In this document: in pieces, positions 34,135 through 45,400 of the stretch
Layout of the letters: each line of letters opens with the position of its first letter
Numbering within the stretch: position 1 is the first letter of the stretch
NCBI GenBank assembly: GCA_037367355.1
Contig: CM074696.1
Coordinates: 2,914,001 to 2,978,000, forward strand
Origin: Neoscytalidium dimidiatum
Lineage: Eukaryota > Ascomycota > Dothideomycetes > Botryosphaeriales > Botryosphaeriaceae
Length of the DNA stretch: 64,000 nt
Direction of reading: 5' to 3'
The notes under the pieces: generated by a model
Databases searched by the model: none
What the model was told of the DNA's origin: nothing
What the model saw: the letters and a program-made list of their open reading frames with translations, nothing else
Made by a program: the position numbers and the translations under genes

Positions 34135-35927
34135 ATGGGAAAGCTTGTACCGAACACTTTCAACCTCTTGGTCGTCATCGCCGCAGCTTTGGGAAGCACA
34201 TGTTGCAGCTATGGAATGTCTGTCATCAGTTCTACGATCGGCCAGCCGTCATTCTTCACAGACATGCAACTCGCGGCCCCCGGCCAGCCTGGCTACGACC
34301 ACACAGCCCAGCTCATCGGCGCATTCAACGGCGTGAACTCAGCGGGCTCGCTGCTGGCTGCCCTCTTCACGGCTTGGACGTGCGACAAGTACGGCCGGCT
34401 TCGATCGATGCAGATGGGTTGCGTCACATCAATTGTGGGTGCGGCACTGTGTGGCGGGTCGGTCGATGTGGCTATGTTTTTGGTGGCGAGGTTCATCTCT
34501 GGATGGGGTGTCGGTATGTTGATTACGGTATTTCACTTCTTTGAGTGTGTCACCTGCCTGGTAGCTGATGCGCGGGAAGTGCGTGCCGATGTTCCAAGCC
34601 GAAGTTTCCACACCAGAGTCTAGGGGCTTCATGGTGAGCGGAGATGATGTATCTCAGTCCAGATATCCATGCTCATTCGAAAATAGGTCTCTATGCACGG
34701 TGTCATGTTTGCCATGGGTTATGTCAGCATTCATTTCTAGCTGTCGCGGTAATCGTTGCTGACTCCTTCGCAGTCGTTGAGCGCATGGATTGGATTTGGG
34801 TGCTACTTTATGAGCGCAGCCGGTAATCCGTCCAGCTTCGCCTGGCGTTTCCCCCTAGCGTTCCAGGCAGCACCCGCTATCCTGCTTCTCGCCATGTCCC
34901 CTCGGCTTCCACTTTCGCCCAGATGGCTGCTTGTGGTCGGTCGCGCTGATGAGGCTTTCTCGGTGATCAAGCGCCTTCACCGTACCAAGGGAGATGGTCA
35001 TGGCACAATTGCAAGCAGAGAGTTTTATCAGATGAAGAAGCAGCTCGAACTAGATCGCCAAATCCGAGCTGCCACTGGCGCAGGGCCTTTCGCCATATTG
35101 AAGGGCAAGTCCAACAGACGAAGGGCTTACGTTGGCTTCAGTCTCCTTTTCATGAACCAATTAACGGGAGTCCTGTATGTCAACCCCAGAGGCCATGGCG
35201 CTATTTCGTAATTTTAGCAGAGATCAAATTGCTTACTATCGCTAGCATTATCGCCAACTACGGCGTTATTCTGTACGCCTCTCTCGGCATGGAGGACTAC
35301 ATGCCGCTCCTGCTCTCGGCGCTTTGGGTTACACTCTCGTTCCCTGGAAACATCTTCACGGCCTTCTTCATCGACCGCATCGGGCGACGGCTCTTCCTGC
35401 TCATCGGCCTCGGCGGGCTTACGGTCACGCTCACCCTCGAATGCGTCATGCAAGCGCTCTATCTCGACACGAGCAACAAAGCGGGCCTGTCGGCAGCCGT
35501 ATTCCTTATCTTTCTCTTCATATTCTTCTGGAGCACGTTCATCGACGCGTCGCAGTACCTGTACGTAGCGGAGATCTTCCCGACGCACCTGCGCGGCCAG
35601 GGCGTCGCGATCAGCATGGTGGGGCTGTACCTGGGGGCGATCGTGCTGCTGTGCGCGGGTCCTATCGCCCTCGAGGAGATTACGTGGCGCTTCTTCCTCG
35701 TCCTGATCGTGCCGACGGCGCTGCATTTCCTGAACGTCTACTTCCTGTTCCCGGAGACGAAGCAGAGGAGCCTGGAGGATATCAACGCGGCGTTTGGCGA
35801 TCGGGTGGCGGTACACTACTACGGGGCGACGGCGGAGGAGGAGATGCAGTATACGAAGGCGATGGAGGAAGGGGAGCGGGAGGGCGGAGAGGAGAAGGGG
35901 GATGTGGTGAGGGTGGAGAAGGCGTGA
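34135..35927 (+). CDS. MFS sugar (hexose-type) transporter
   Basis: Twelve-helix sugar porter in the plasma membrane. Exons 34135-34527, 34580-34633, 34687-34722, 34774-35174 and 35246-35927 (521 aa, usual size). The 36-nt third exon is unusually small but is needed to give RGFM-VSMHGVMFAMGY-SLSAWIGFGCYF. Family signatures are DKYGRLRSMQMG after helix 2, VPMFQAEVSTPESRG after helix 4, NQLTGVLIIANYGVILYASL in helix 7, DRIGRRLFLLIG after helix 8, AEIFPTHLRGQGVAI, and FPETKQRSLEDI after helix 12. For the first intron I chose the acceptor at 34579 because it leaves 52 nt with a GCTGATG branch site; an earlier AG at 34564 would give only 37 nt. The acidic C-terminal tail is cytosolic. Substrate not predictable. 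Confidence 0.92.
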
Positions 35928-36894
35928 TGGCACTGTGCGTTGTAGAGTCGTGTGAGACGGGTCTTAGGAGCAGAGCGAGATACAACAGTGCGGTCAAGGG
36001 AAGCTTCACATGAAGAGGACACAAGGTGTGGGCCACGGCTGGAGAGCTGAGGTATTTTACCTCTCGGGAGGTTGCATCATCCCGCCTCTGAGCCGTTCCT
36101 ACGGATTTTCAGGCACAGGACACCGTAGGGCAGGGCAGAGCGGGGCAGGAACAGAGGACGGTGGGAATGCAAGAATGAACATGTTGGGCATGTGCATTTG
36201 AGAGGTGCTTGATAGGGCCCTTGCAACAGCCACGTGCGGCGGCCCGTGACTAGTTCGGGCGGTGGAATGGGCGCGTGTCGCTCTGAGACAAGGCAAACCA
36301 ACACCGCCATATGAGTCCGTGTCGTGACTCGGTCGTGAAGTTGGTCCTGCGGGTGACGGGAGGGAGGTGATCATGGGTTGAAAGGGGTCATTCTGCATGC
36401 AGGCGGAGCTGGCAGCGCCGTTTCTCGAGCGGATAGGTTGCCGGAGCGCGGGCGGGTTTTGGTGGCAGCCGGCGGCAGCGAATTCTTGGGAGGCCGTAAC
36501 CGAGGCGCAGGGCAGCGCAGGCTTATGTCACCACCACCACCGCCGCCGCCGCCGCCGCCACTAAAGCCGATTTCCGAGGGCGGCGAAGGCTGCGCTCCCA
36601 ACAATCTGTGCGGGACAGGGATCATGCAACCAGGGTCCTGCTGCCTCGCCTCGCCTCCAGCCCAGCTCCAAAACTACCATCCAGCCCGTATACCTATCCA
36701 CAATTCGCCCGCCCTGTGTCACAGCCCTGTCACCGGAGCACTGAGGATCATGCACCCGCTCTGAGCCCTGCTGTCTTTTTCCTTTAATCCCTCCCCTTCC
36801 CGCTACCTACTTCCTCTTCTTTTTCCCCGGGCTTTGCGTAGCTCCGCCGCATACACATACCGCCTCCCTCAGACTTCAACCCGACCGCGCCAGC
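35928..36894. other. Intergenic, contains a CCA/CCG microsatellite
   Basis: About 1 kb, GC-rich in the right half. Apart from the trinucleotide tract at 36529-36560 nothing is supported. Confidence 0.5.
36529..36560. repeat. CCA/CCG trinucleotide microsatellite
   Basis: A run of about four CAC units followed directly by about six CCG units, within non-coding DNA upstream of the TLC gene. Confidence 0.9.
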
Positions 36895-38141
36895 ATGCTC
36901 GACCCGTTCCCCTTCGAGGCTCCGGCCGCCCTGCAGCAGGCTATCAAGCCCTTCGCCGACTACATGTCCTTCAAGACTCTGCCGCTGCACATCCACGAGC
37001 TGCTGTTCGCCGTCCTGCTCTACCATGTGACCAACACCGTCATTTCGCCCTGGCTGTCCGCACGCCTGTTCCCAACCATCTACCCGCAATTCAACAAGCG
37101 CACCCGCCTCAACTGGGACGTTCACGTCGTTTCGCTGCTCCAGTCGACCTTGATCAACGTCCTGGCCCTCTGGGTCAGCATCGCCGACCACGAGCGCTCT
37201 GAGCTGGATTGGGAGGGTCGCGTGTGGGGGTACACCGGCGCCAGCGGTCTGATTGTAGCATTTGCCTGTGGCTACTTCGTCTGGGACCTGTGGATCAGCC
37301 TGCGCTACGTCAAAGTCTTCGGCATCGGCCTCCTGGCCCACGCCGTCAGCGCCCTGTCCGTCTACAGCTTCGGCTTCGTATGTCAATCCCGCTCCCACGC
37401 CCGCCAGCTCGCTCTTTGGTGTCTCGCGTCATCATGACTAACGCAGGACATCCGCAGCGCCCCTTCGTCAACTACTACGCCCCGACCTTCATCCTCTACG
37501 AGCTCTCCTCGCCCTTCCTCAACGTCCACTGGTTCTGCGACAAGCTCAACCTGACCGGCTCCAAGGTCCAGCTCTACAACGGCTTTTTGCTGCTGGGCAC
37601 CTTCTTCGGCGCCCGCCTCTGCTGGGGCACCTACCAGTCCGTCCGCGTCTTCGCCGACATCTTCCGCGCCATCCAGGCCGGCGGCCTGCCGTCGGGCCCT
37701 GGTCCGCTCGGCCTAGGCGAGCGCGCCAACAGCACAACCACGCCGGAGGCGAGCGCGCCGATGGCCCGGTCGATGCGCTTCGCCGAGGGCACCGAGGTCC
37801 CCGTCTGGCTCGCCGCGACGTACCTGGCCGCGAACCTGACCCTCAACTCGCTCAACTTCTTCTGGTTCAACAAGATGATCGCCACCGTGCGCAAGCGCTT
37901 CGAGCCGCCGCTCGGCACGAAGAGGCCCGAGAAGAAGGCCAGGAAGGAGGAGGACAAGGTGCTGGTCGAGGGTATCGATGTCGATACCGACGAGGAGGTC
38001 GAGGTCACCGACGTCTCCGGCAACGGCGATGTGAGCCTCAAAGTTGGCGGTGAGACGGTCGTAGCAAGAGGTCTGTACGATGACGGCAGGAGGACTGTAG
38101 AGGTGGAGAAGACGGAGGTGAGGAATAGGCGGAGAGGCTGA
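36895..38141 (+). CDS. TLC-domain (TRAM-LAG1-CLN8) membrane protein
   Basis: Exons 36895-37377 and 37458-38141 (80-nt intron; 388 aa). The frame jumps from VSALSVYSFGF to RPFVNYYAPTFILYELSSPF across the intron, a splice that matches TLC proteins. Hydrophobic segments include LHIHELLFAVLLYHVTNTVI, VSLLQSTLINVLALWVSIA, IVAFACGYFVWDLWISL and GFLLLGTFFGARLCWGT; DLW and NVHWFCDKL are typical TLC landmarks. The C-terminal ~90 residues are charged and cytosolic (KRPEKKARKEEDKV, acidic patches). It resembles the TMEM56/TLCD4 group of ER/plasma-membrane lipid-linked proteins. It lacks clear evidence for ceramide synthase activity, so I do not assign an enzyme role. Confidence 0.85.
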
Positions 38142-38872
38142 ATTTCAGATAGGGATGATTGGAGGAAGTTTGCGGAGAATTTGGCGTTGTCTTGTTGGTG
38201 CGACTTAAGTCTCTCAGTGCATTCAGGTTGGGTTGATTTCGTTTCCACGTACTCTTTGGGCGGTCGTATAGAATGGGTGTGGGTGGTGTGCATGGGCTGG
38301 TTTGTATGGATGTTGATGGCTGCGCTTAGAGACGGCTTCGTGGGTGAGTAGTGATGGCGTTGGATGGGCGTAGGGGAGTGATACGTTCTTCTGGCATTTA
38401 GCATAGATAAGTAGCTCGAACGAATGAGACGCGCTCAGTGCACTGTTTAAATAAAAAACATTGTGCTAGTTTCATATTTGACTTTATCTTTTTGAATATC
38501 AAAAAAAAAAAATCAAGCTAAGGCGTACGCGGATGCGTTAAGGATCTAGGATGGAACAGTGGATGTTTTTGTCCATCGTGTCTGAAGCATGGACTACCGC
38601 TACAAACTAAGCATTCGTGCTCCCCCGAGGACTGCCAAAGACGGAATCATAAGCTCATACATACGTTGCTCGCTCCCCCAATGTGACTGAAGCATGCCAG
38701 ACCAGCACCAGAATTTGCCCCATCCCGCTATATGACCATCCCGTGCCAATGCTAATTATACGTCCAAGCTGTATTACATCCCCATATTTTCCGTACATTA
38801 TTACGCAGTCCCATGTCTCGAGTATGAGAAATGCTGACCTCTCATAACTTACCCTCATGCCACATGCACTCA
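38142..38872. other. Intergenic, no gene seen
   Basis: Convergent 3' flanks of the TLC and rhodopsin-domain genes, AT-rich near 38440-38520. No coding frame supported. Confidence 0.5.
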
Positions 38873-40398
38873 TCATATCCACCCCCCTGGCGACGTTCCA
38901 CCACCATATCCGACAACATGCCCGCCCCCTCTCTCCAGGTCTTTCAGGCCAACACTACCGCCCACCGGCGATCTCATGATGTAGTCTCTGCTGCCCCTCC
39001 CCCAGCAATGATCTACATCAGCCTCCTCACCACGTTCTTTGTTCCCCCTCGTATCCCCGTCACTGCCCGCCTCGCAATTTGCCCATGTTCCCAGCATCAT
39101 CGTCGTACTCTCCGTCGGGCCACCTATCACCACCCCATACCCGTTCACCGTCGTGGGCCCCACCGTCCCCGTCGCCGTAAAATCCGTCATCGTCGGCAGC
39201 GCGTTGATGCTTCTCCGCCCCCTCTTCCGGTTCGGCCTGCTCAGGGTCGACCCGTTGAACGGGAAGGGCAACTTCAGCGTGTTGTTGCCGAAGGAGGACG
39301 AGTTGTTGTGGTGGTACGAGAAGATGGAGCTGGTGATGCGCTCGATGTTGCGGCGGAAGACCGGGTAGATGACGGGTGCGTTGGTGGTTAGCACGGCAAG
39401 GAAGGTCTCGCGGCAGGCCCAGGTGCCAGCTTTAAGGGCGCCCGCGATTGGATCCTGTTTCCGTCAGTTCTCGTGATTGAAGGACAAGGGGAGGGGCATG
39501 CGTGTGTGTTAGAAAGAGTTACCTTGAGCACGATATAGCACCTAATGATCCCACATGCCATGACGAACACTCCGCCGCAGAACACGATAAGCAACGAGAA
39601 TTTGCGCCAGGTAACAAGATTTGCTTTCCAGAGCATGGGCACGGGTATCGACATCAGGTAGAGGTCGGTCGAGACGTTCAGGATGACGGTGGCGTAGAGG
39701 TTCAACTTCGAGATGGCTGGCTGGCAGAAGTTGGAAGGCTCCGGGTAGATTTGCCAGCTTTTGTGGAACGGTTGGCAGCCGAGGAGGATACAGAGCTGTG
39801 TGGCGAGCCAAGTGAGCGCGATGAGCGCGTAGCCAAGCCTGACGCGAGTTTCGAATTCAGGAAGGCCGCCGCTGTGCAGACGCTGATGAGCGGGATGTGT
39901 GTTTGTATTTGTTGGAGTGGCTTACGTTAAGCGGGAGTAGAATATGCACATGCATGCTTTCAAAGTCCAAAGTAGGAGCACGTACATGCTCCAGTTGATG
40001 AGCTGAGTCTTAGAGCCTCCCACACGGAGATAGTACTCTTCGGAGCCCGGCGCCAGTTGCTTCCTCTGTTCCAGCGTCATTCCGCTATTTGCTAGGTCCT
40101 CCCACCATTCCATAATGAAGTATGCGGAACAGGTCTCAAGGGCGTAAATTATCTATCCGGCAAGCTTTAGTAACAGTGTGGGGATATTTTAAGGCCTCGG
40201 GCAACTCACCGCTGCAGCAAGCATGAGGTAGTCATCAAGCTGTAATGTTCTAAAGCCGACTGCTCTTATTCTTATGACAGTCCGTAGCAAGATCACAAAA
40301 ACGCCAATCCCCAGCATAGTAAAAACTTCGAAAGGTAACAGGCTTTCTGCCATATTGGCCGGCAAGAGAGGGAAGGAGGGAAGCGAAACAAACGACAA
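38873..40398 (-). CDS. Fungal rhodopsin-domain (SAT4-type) integral membrane protein
   Basis: Seven-helix membrane protein of the large fungus-specific rhodopsin-domain family (not retinal rhodopsin). Exons 40210-40398, 39926-40152, 39523-39871 and 38873-39454 on the minus strand (introns 57, 54 and 68 nt; 448 aa). Family landmarks appear in order: TLQLDDYLMLAAA, GMTLEQRKQLAPGSEEYYL, LLLWTLKACMCIFYSRLT, SKLNLYATVILNVSTDLYLM, SIPVPMLWKANL, FCGGVFVMACGIIRC, and after splicing GTWACRETFLAVLTTNAPVI. The tail (about 150 aa) is Ser/Gly/Asn-rich. The N-terminal Met at 40353 (MAESLLPFEVFTML) is a credible alternative start. Some relatives act as plasma-membrane sensors in plant-interacting fungi, but function here is unknown. 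Confidence 0.9.
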
Positions 40399-42723
40399 AT
40401 TGTTTCGGGTTAAGATGGATGGAAATTCTGTTCTTATGGGTCACATGCGGAAGATTCGAAGTCGAGAATCCAGTATGAGTAGATGGTGGCGGCGACGAGT
40501 GTAAAAACCAGCATCAGACTTTTTGACCGAAAGCTGGAAGAGTCCTTGGTTTTCATACTCAGGTAGAGAGGCGTTGCCCTGCACCGACATAACCTATTCT
40601 AGACCTCCAGCGCTTGCGCAGCCCGTAATGTGTAAGGATGTCCTTGTTGTCTTGGACCATGTTTGGGAACCAGCAGGGGTTTGACTGTTAGTGGAGAAAA
40701 GTTTGGTCTGGCGGCGAAACAGGCCCAAACCATAACCGCGACCACGATGCTCCCAAAATCGTTCCGTAGGTCGAAGCTTGATAAGTGAGCTGATCCCGCC
40801 TGCCGTCCATTTTTACCATGATCTTCGTTGCTCTCCCGAATGCCGGTGATCATGGCCTGAGTCTACTCGTTCGAATGACTCGCAAGCTGCGTTCACTGAC
40901 ATTGCCGCGCGTCTGGGATTGATGATTCCGGGCGCCGCATCTTATGCAATCGCCAAGTAGGTCACCACATAAACTTCGGTACGGGCCTCGATTGGATTGC
41001 CGTGTACCCATCTCTCGTACCCTGCCTCGCCTGAAGTGGAGGCTCGCCACGCGGCATCGCCCGGCTTTCCGTCTTTATTCGGCAGCATCCCGGCCAATAC
41101 CCTGGTTGCCCTACAACGCTCAGTGGGAAGCATCAATTCGTGACAAGGTGGTGGCTATCAAGGAGAAAGACTCAGGGAAGAAACGGCCCTTGCATAACGG
41201 GACAAAAGGAGCCCCACAGCCCCAGTCCTGGCGACAACAGCCACAATGGGTGGCCTTGTGCGGCTCTGATCCGCCCGCTTGATTGATGTAGGTTTACACA
41301 ACTGAGCTTTATCTGGACAAGCAGCATATGCATTACGAACTATCAGAAGCCGTCAGAATATACATATATCCGCCTTGCTTGACGTTAAATCCACGTACAT
41401 CACATTAACTCTTCTAAATTGCCCCCTATTTGAAACGAATGTCTCTGAACTCCCTTCCGGGTTTCACTCAACTGTCCAGAGATATCCACCCGATCCCCAC
41501 TCTGAAGTCGTAATCATTCCTACTGTCCGTATAATTACGTTGGCGACAGGTCCAAGTTCCTGGCAACCAATTCCCTGGCATGTTCCGTGCGCGAGCGATC
41601 ATCTCTCTTCAAATAATATGGAACGATCCCGTATGACAACAAGGGTATAATAGACTCGACTTCCTTCTTGCTCTGAATTGATACATTTGATCTTTAAAAG
41701 CCTTCCCTGACGCAATTTCCAGATGTGGCTATGTTGTGGCCAACTCTCGGCTATTACAGACCCCTGGAGCTGTTCGAAGACGTGTGAAGCTCGTGAGGCA
41801 TTTCCAGTAGTCCAAGAGCATTTTTGGATGATTAAAGTATATTTTTCATATAGTAGCTTCGTGGTGACGCTTTTCCATGAGATATAATGTTCTGGCGTTG
41901 AATGGAAAGATGGTACCCGACTTGTCACGCTTCTCCCAGCATGCAAGTGCAAGGTATGTATGGAAATTCAACGGAGGGGAGTAGCTATGGACTTGACACC
42001 AATTTTCTGCTTGAGTGAAGTTTTCCATTCTCTGGAAGCAATTGTCAATCCTGCCAGCCTGCAGAGACCCATTTCTGCAATTCGAATGTATGGACAAACG
42101 GCCAACCCACACACAGAGCACGAGATCTTGGAATCGCAGCTGAAAAGCACTGTAGGGAATTATCAATGCTAGCTCACAGATCTTATTGATTCTTGGGCTA
42201 GTAACTCCGTGATTGGAGGAATCTGTTGGATGACCCAAGCATCAGTAATTCCAGCATCCTTATTGTTGAAGGTGCGCGACAACCCGTAAACATAAATTCG
42301 AATGAGACGCAAAAAGATGATGACTCTTTCGAAGAATGAATACTTGTTGCTGAAACCAATCTATCGGATTTTCATGGTATTTGAGACCCCGAGTTCTGAC
42401 GCGATGTTCAATCTTTTGCTGGTACGAGTGGTATGTCTATTCCAAAAAAAAAAAAAAAAAGGGCCCAAAAGATAAGCGGTGCGCAGCCAAGTTTTCATAC
42501 GACTTCAGATATAGCACCGTCTACCTAGGATCAAGCGTCAAATAGACCTTCTATAAAGAACACACTCTACTCAATCAGTTATATTTCGTGATTCAATATG
42601 CCAGCTCTATCCGCACATGTGTTTAACGCTCTCTGTTTAGAGTGTGGCTCTATCACCTGGAAAATGTAAAGTCATCAACCAAGTATAGTAATGCACTCTA
42701 ACTTAGATCATGTATTCTGACAG
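40399..42723. other. Gene-poor, AT-rich intergenic region
   Basis: About 2.3 kb without a supported gene. Frames such as 40944-41282 are open but show no family features, introns or compositional signs of coding. A poly-A run lies near 42447-42463. It adjoins the decayed cyclase gene. Confidence 0.45.
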
Positions 42724-43840
42724 CTAACATATCGCAACAGCATTCGGTGGGCTGGCAACACCTCCCGAACCTTTGAAATATCAACCTCGTCATTTCCACA
42801 AGCAGAAGTTTGACTCACGTTTAGAGGTACGCTCGAAAAGGAGAATGTATGTCTTCCTACTTACTCACAAAACTCCGCCAAATCCTTAAGGTGAAATAGT
42901 TCACCGATCGGCAAGCCCCAGTTTGTCAGGAGCCACTGATGCTGTACGTATCCTGATTCCGCCAATGATGGCCTTTTTTTTTTTTATTATTCCTATAGTA
43001 TCCGAGGCAACAGTAGCAAACTTGGATTCCAGAGCCACCTAAGCATTTCCTCTCCAGCTTTAATGCCAATGAGGTTCGGAGAAGCGCGCTCCATAATGAT
43101 TTTCTGCTCTTGAGATGTGAGGGTTTTCAAAACTTCGTCGAGCCCGGTGTGGGGCAAGAGAATATCTCCGGGACGCATGTCTATATTCTGCTCCTTCACA
43201 GCTTGCTTAATGTCGGAAATAGAAATGATGAAAGTGGTAAAGAGTTCAATCTTGATACCCTTCTTCTCTTACCATGTGGCCCAATCGATGAGGACTCCGT
43301 GTCCCTGGATTCGCCATTTTTAACCCATGCTAACTTAATTAAGCTTCTGTATATAGTAGCTGATTAGGAACTTACCATGGATTCCAATCTTAGTTGAGCT
43401 TTCTAAGGCTTCTTGCTGGTGTCTCGTGAAGTATCGGTCTTGCCCCATGACTCCTATAACTAGTCAAGTCCAATAATCTAAATCGATCCTTGCCTTGTCC
43501 TTATTGAAGTGTCTGAAGCCGTCCCACTGAGTACCGGCCTGGGTGTTGGAAGTGATGATATCAACGTTTGATGGCCATCCTTCACCAAAAGTTTTGATTT
43601 TATGCAGAGACCTCTGCCTATCAAAAGTCGGGGTGTCCGCAAAAACCTAGAGGGTGATCCAATGGGAAGCGTACGCCGAGGCGAATCTCTTGTGCTGCAG
43701 CTATAACAACCTCGGGCGTTAGAAGATTGAGCATTGCCAGCTCATTTTTGTCGCCAAAGAGACCCCATACGTTGCCGACGGGCCCGGTTGGGTCGAGAGT
43801 GAGGCTATCAAAATCCGGGAAACCCACGATCGGTGCACTA
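42724..43840 (-). pseudogene. Cyclase-family (kynurenine-formamidase-like fold) pseudogene
   Basis: Fragments of one cyclase-family protein can be followed in order on the minus strand: FDSLTLDPTGPVGNVWGLFG and KNELAMLNLLTPEVVIAAAQ (43650-43840), TPTFDRQRSLHKI and SNTQAGTQWDGFRHF (about 43510-43650), QEALESSTKIGIHG (43377 region), HGVLIDWATW, IKIELFTT, SISDIKQAVKEQNIDMRPGD, GEEMLRWLWN, KFATVASDTIG, NWGLPIGELFHLKDLAEFCE and GGVASPPNAVAIC ending at a stop at 42724. These words and their order match the family, with the His/Asp-type metal site region (QAGTQWDG-RHF). The gene is broken by frameshifts near 43650 (T run), 43025 and the A run at 42975, and by in-frame stops at 43269-43271 (TAA) and near 42856. 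One splice site (near 43492) is also not canonical in phase. It cannot make an intact protein. Confidence 0.75.
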
Positions 43841-45400
43841 AGCTTGATGAGAATATGCAGGAACAGGAAACGAGTATAAATAGCACAGCAAGTTGAACTG
43901 CAATGTCTGGCTCGACGAACGATGAAGCGTTCCATCTGGAAATCGTCCGTTAAATGACTAAGCTCACAATAGAAAACGAACAAGAGGCGGGAGGTATAAG
44001 CTGCCAGTCTTGGCCGAAAGATACGTGACCAGAGCTCGAAGCATCTCTGTTCCTTTATAAACGAGAGCAGTGATTGGAACCGTCTATTAGAGAGATCAAG
44101 CTTTGACGGTGTCCGCACCATGCTGGAGGGCTATCAAACAAAATGTTTTTGTACATGGCGTTACTTTCAAAGGCATGGGGACAGGATGGAAGCACAGTCA
44201 GTTGCAAATCCGATCTCGCATTTGAATACAGAGCAGTCTTGCAGCATATAATTACCGCAACCATGGAGAATCCTTGTACCGAGAAATTTTATTTGTGTTC
44301 TGCAGACGCAATAAGTTTGAATGGCATCTTTGCACTTTACACTGACTGCCGTAGTGCCGACTGTAATACCCGCCCTGTATTTCTCGCCACATTTGTTGCC
44401 AAAGTTGGCGTAACAGACTTGCTTGCTGCGGAAACACACTACATCTAATCAGTCTGGCATTGTGTGGTGAATTAATGAACGTGACCAACGTGCATAGCTG
44501 TCCTGTGAACGTAAAAGGCATAACCAACACAATTCATCTACTGGGCCTTGCAAAACTCAAGTTTAGAAATAGTATATCTCTCTCACTCAGAACGCCGCCT
44601 GCTAATCCATGGGGGCCAACTCCCTCCATTCACCACCGACTTGCATATATCGAAATTCGACGCGTGCATATTTGGCGAGGCAAAATGTGTGATATCTTTG
44701 AGCAAATGTTAATTCCTTACTATCTTCTGTTCGTCTTCTTCTCCTATTCGCCCATGAAGCTTCGAAATTTTAAGAATCCGGCCAGCAAAAATAATCCACC
44801 GAAACGAATGGAGATGCACTTTATCCGCCCGGCCACCGTGCTGTCATTAATAGATGATTCGGAAAAAAAAAAAAAGGAGTGGGAAGAACAGGAAGCCTCC
44901 ACCAAAGCAAATTCGTAAAGAGTCATATAGGCATTCGTGCAGATAAGAAAACATGCGACAAATATAGCAATAGAGCAAGCTGTAGGGGGTATAAGACCTA
45001 AAAAAACGGGGGAGAAAACCATGACGTGCAACAAGTAAAGAATAACGCTCGCTCGTACCCAGCAGAACCACCCAGCACCGCCGAATCAACCCTAGAGAAA
45101 ATGCAGCCGCCCATGATGTTGGTAATAATATCTGTAGCTGGAAGAACGTCCGAAAAGTTGCTCCACAGACCCGGCCGAGAATAATAGGTATCAAAAAAAG
45201 CCCGTAAGACATGGTCAATCGCCCTCGACAAGAACGCCAAACTGCAACGAAAGCACGGAGTAAACAGCCCAAGAATCAGCAAACAACGTCCTGATAATAT
45301 GGAAATAGTCCTGCCATCCCATGGAACCTCATTCGTGTCCGCTGATTGGTTGGGTGCTTCACGGTCGGGTATGAATGGGGTAGAAGATGTTGGTGTTTGC
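43841..45400. other. Gene-poor, AT-rich intergenic region
   Basis: About 1.5 kb with only incidental short frames. It holds the likely old promoter of the cyclase pseudogene (a TATAAATA-like box on the minus strand near 43880) and the 3' flank of the BTB-like gene. No other feature supported. Confidence 0.4.

Noticed and set aside
40944..41282. 112-codon plus frame in the gap after the rhodopsin-domain gene
   Set aside because: No conserved features, no family resemblance, basic random-looking composition.
44143..44448. Cys-containing frames on both strands
   Set aside because: Opposite-strand frames overlap each other completely and neither has a signal peptide or a regular Cys pattern, so a secreted Cys-rich protein is not supported.
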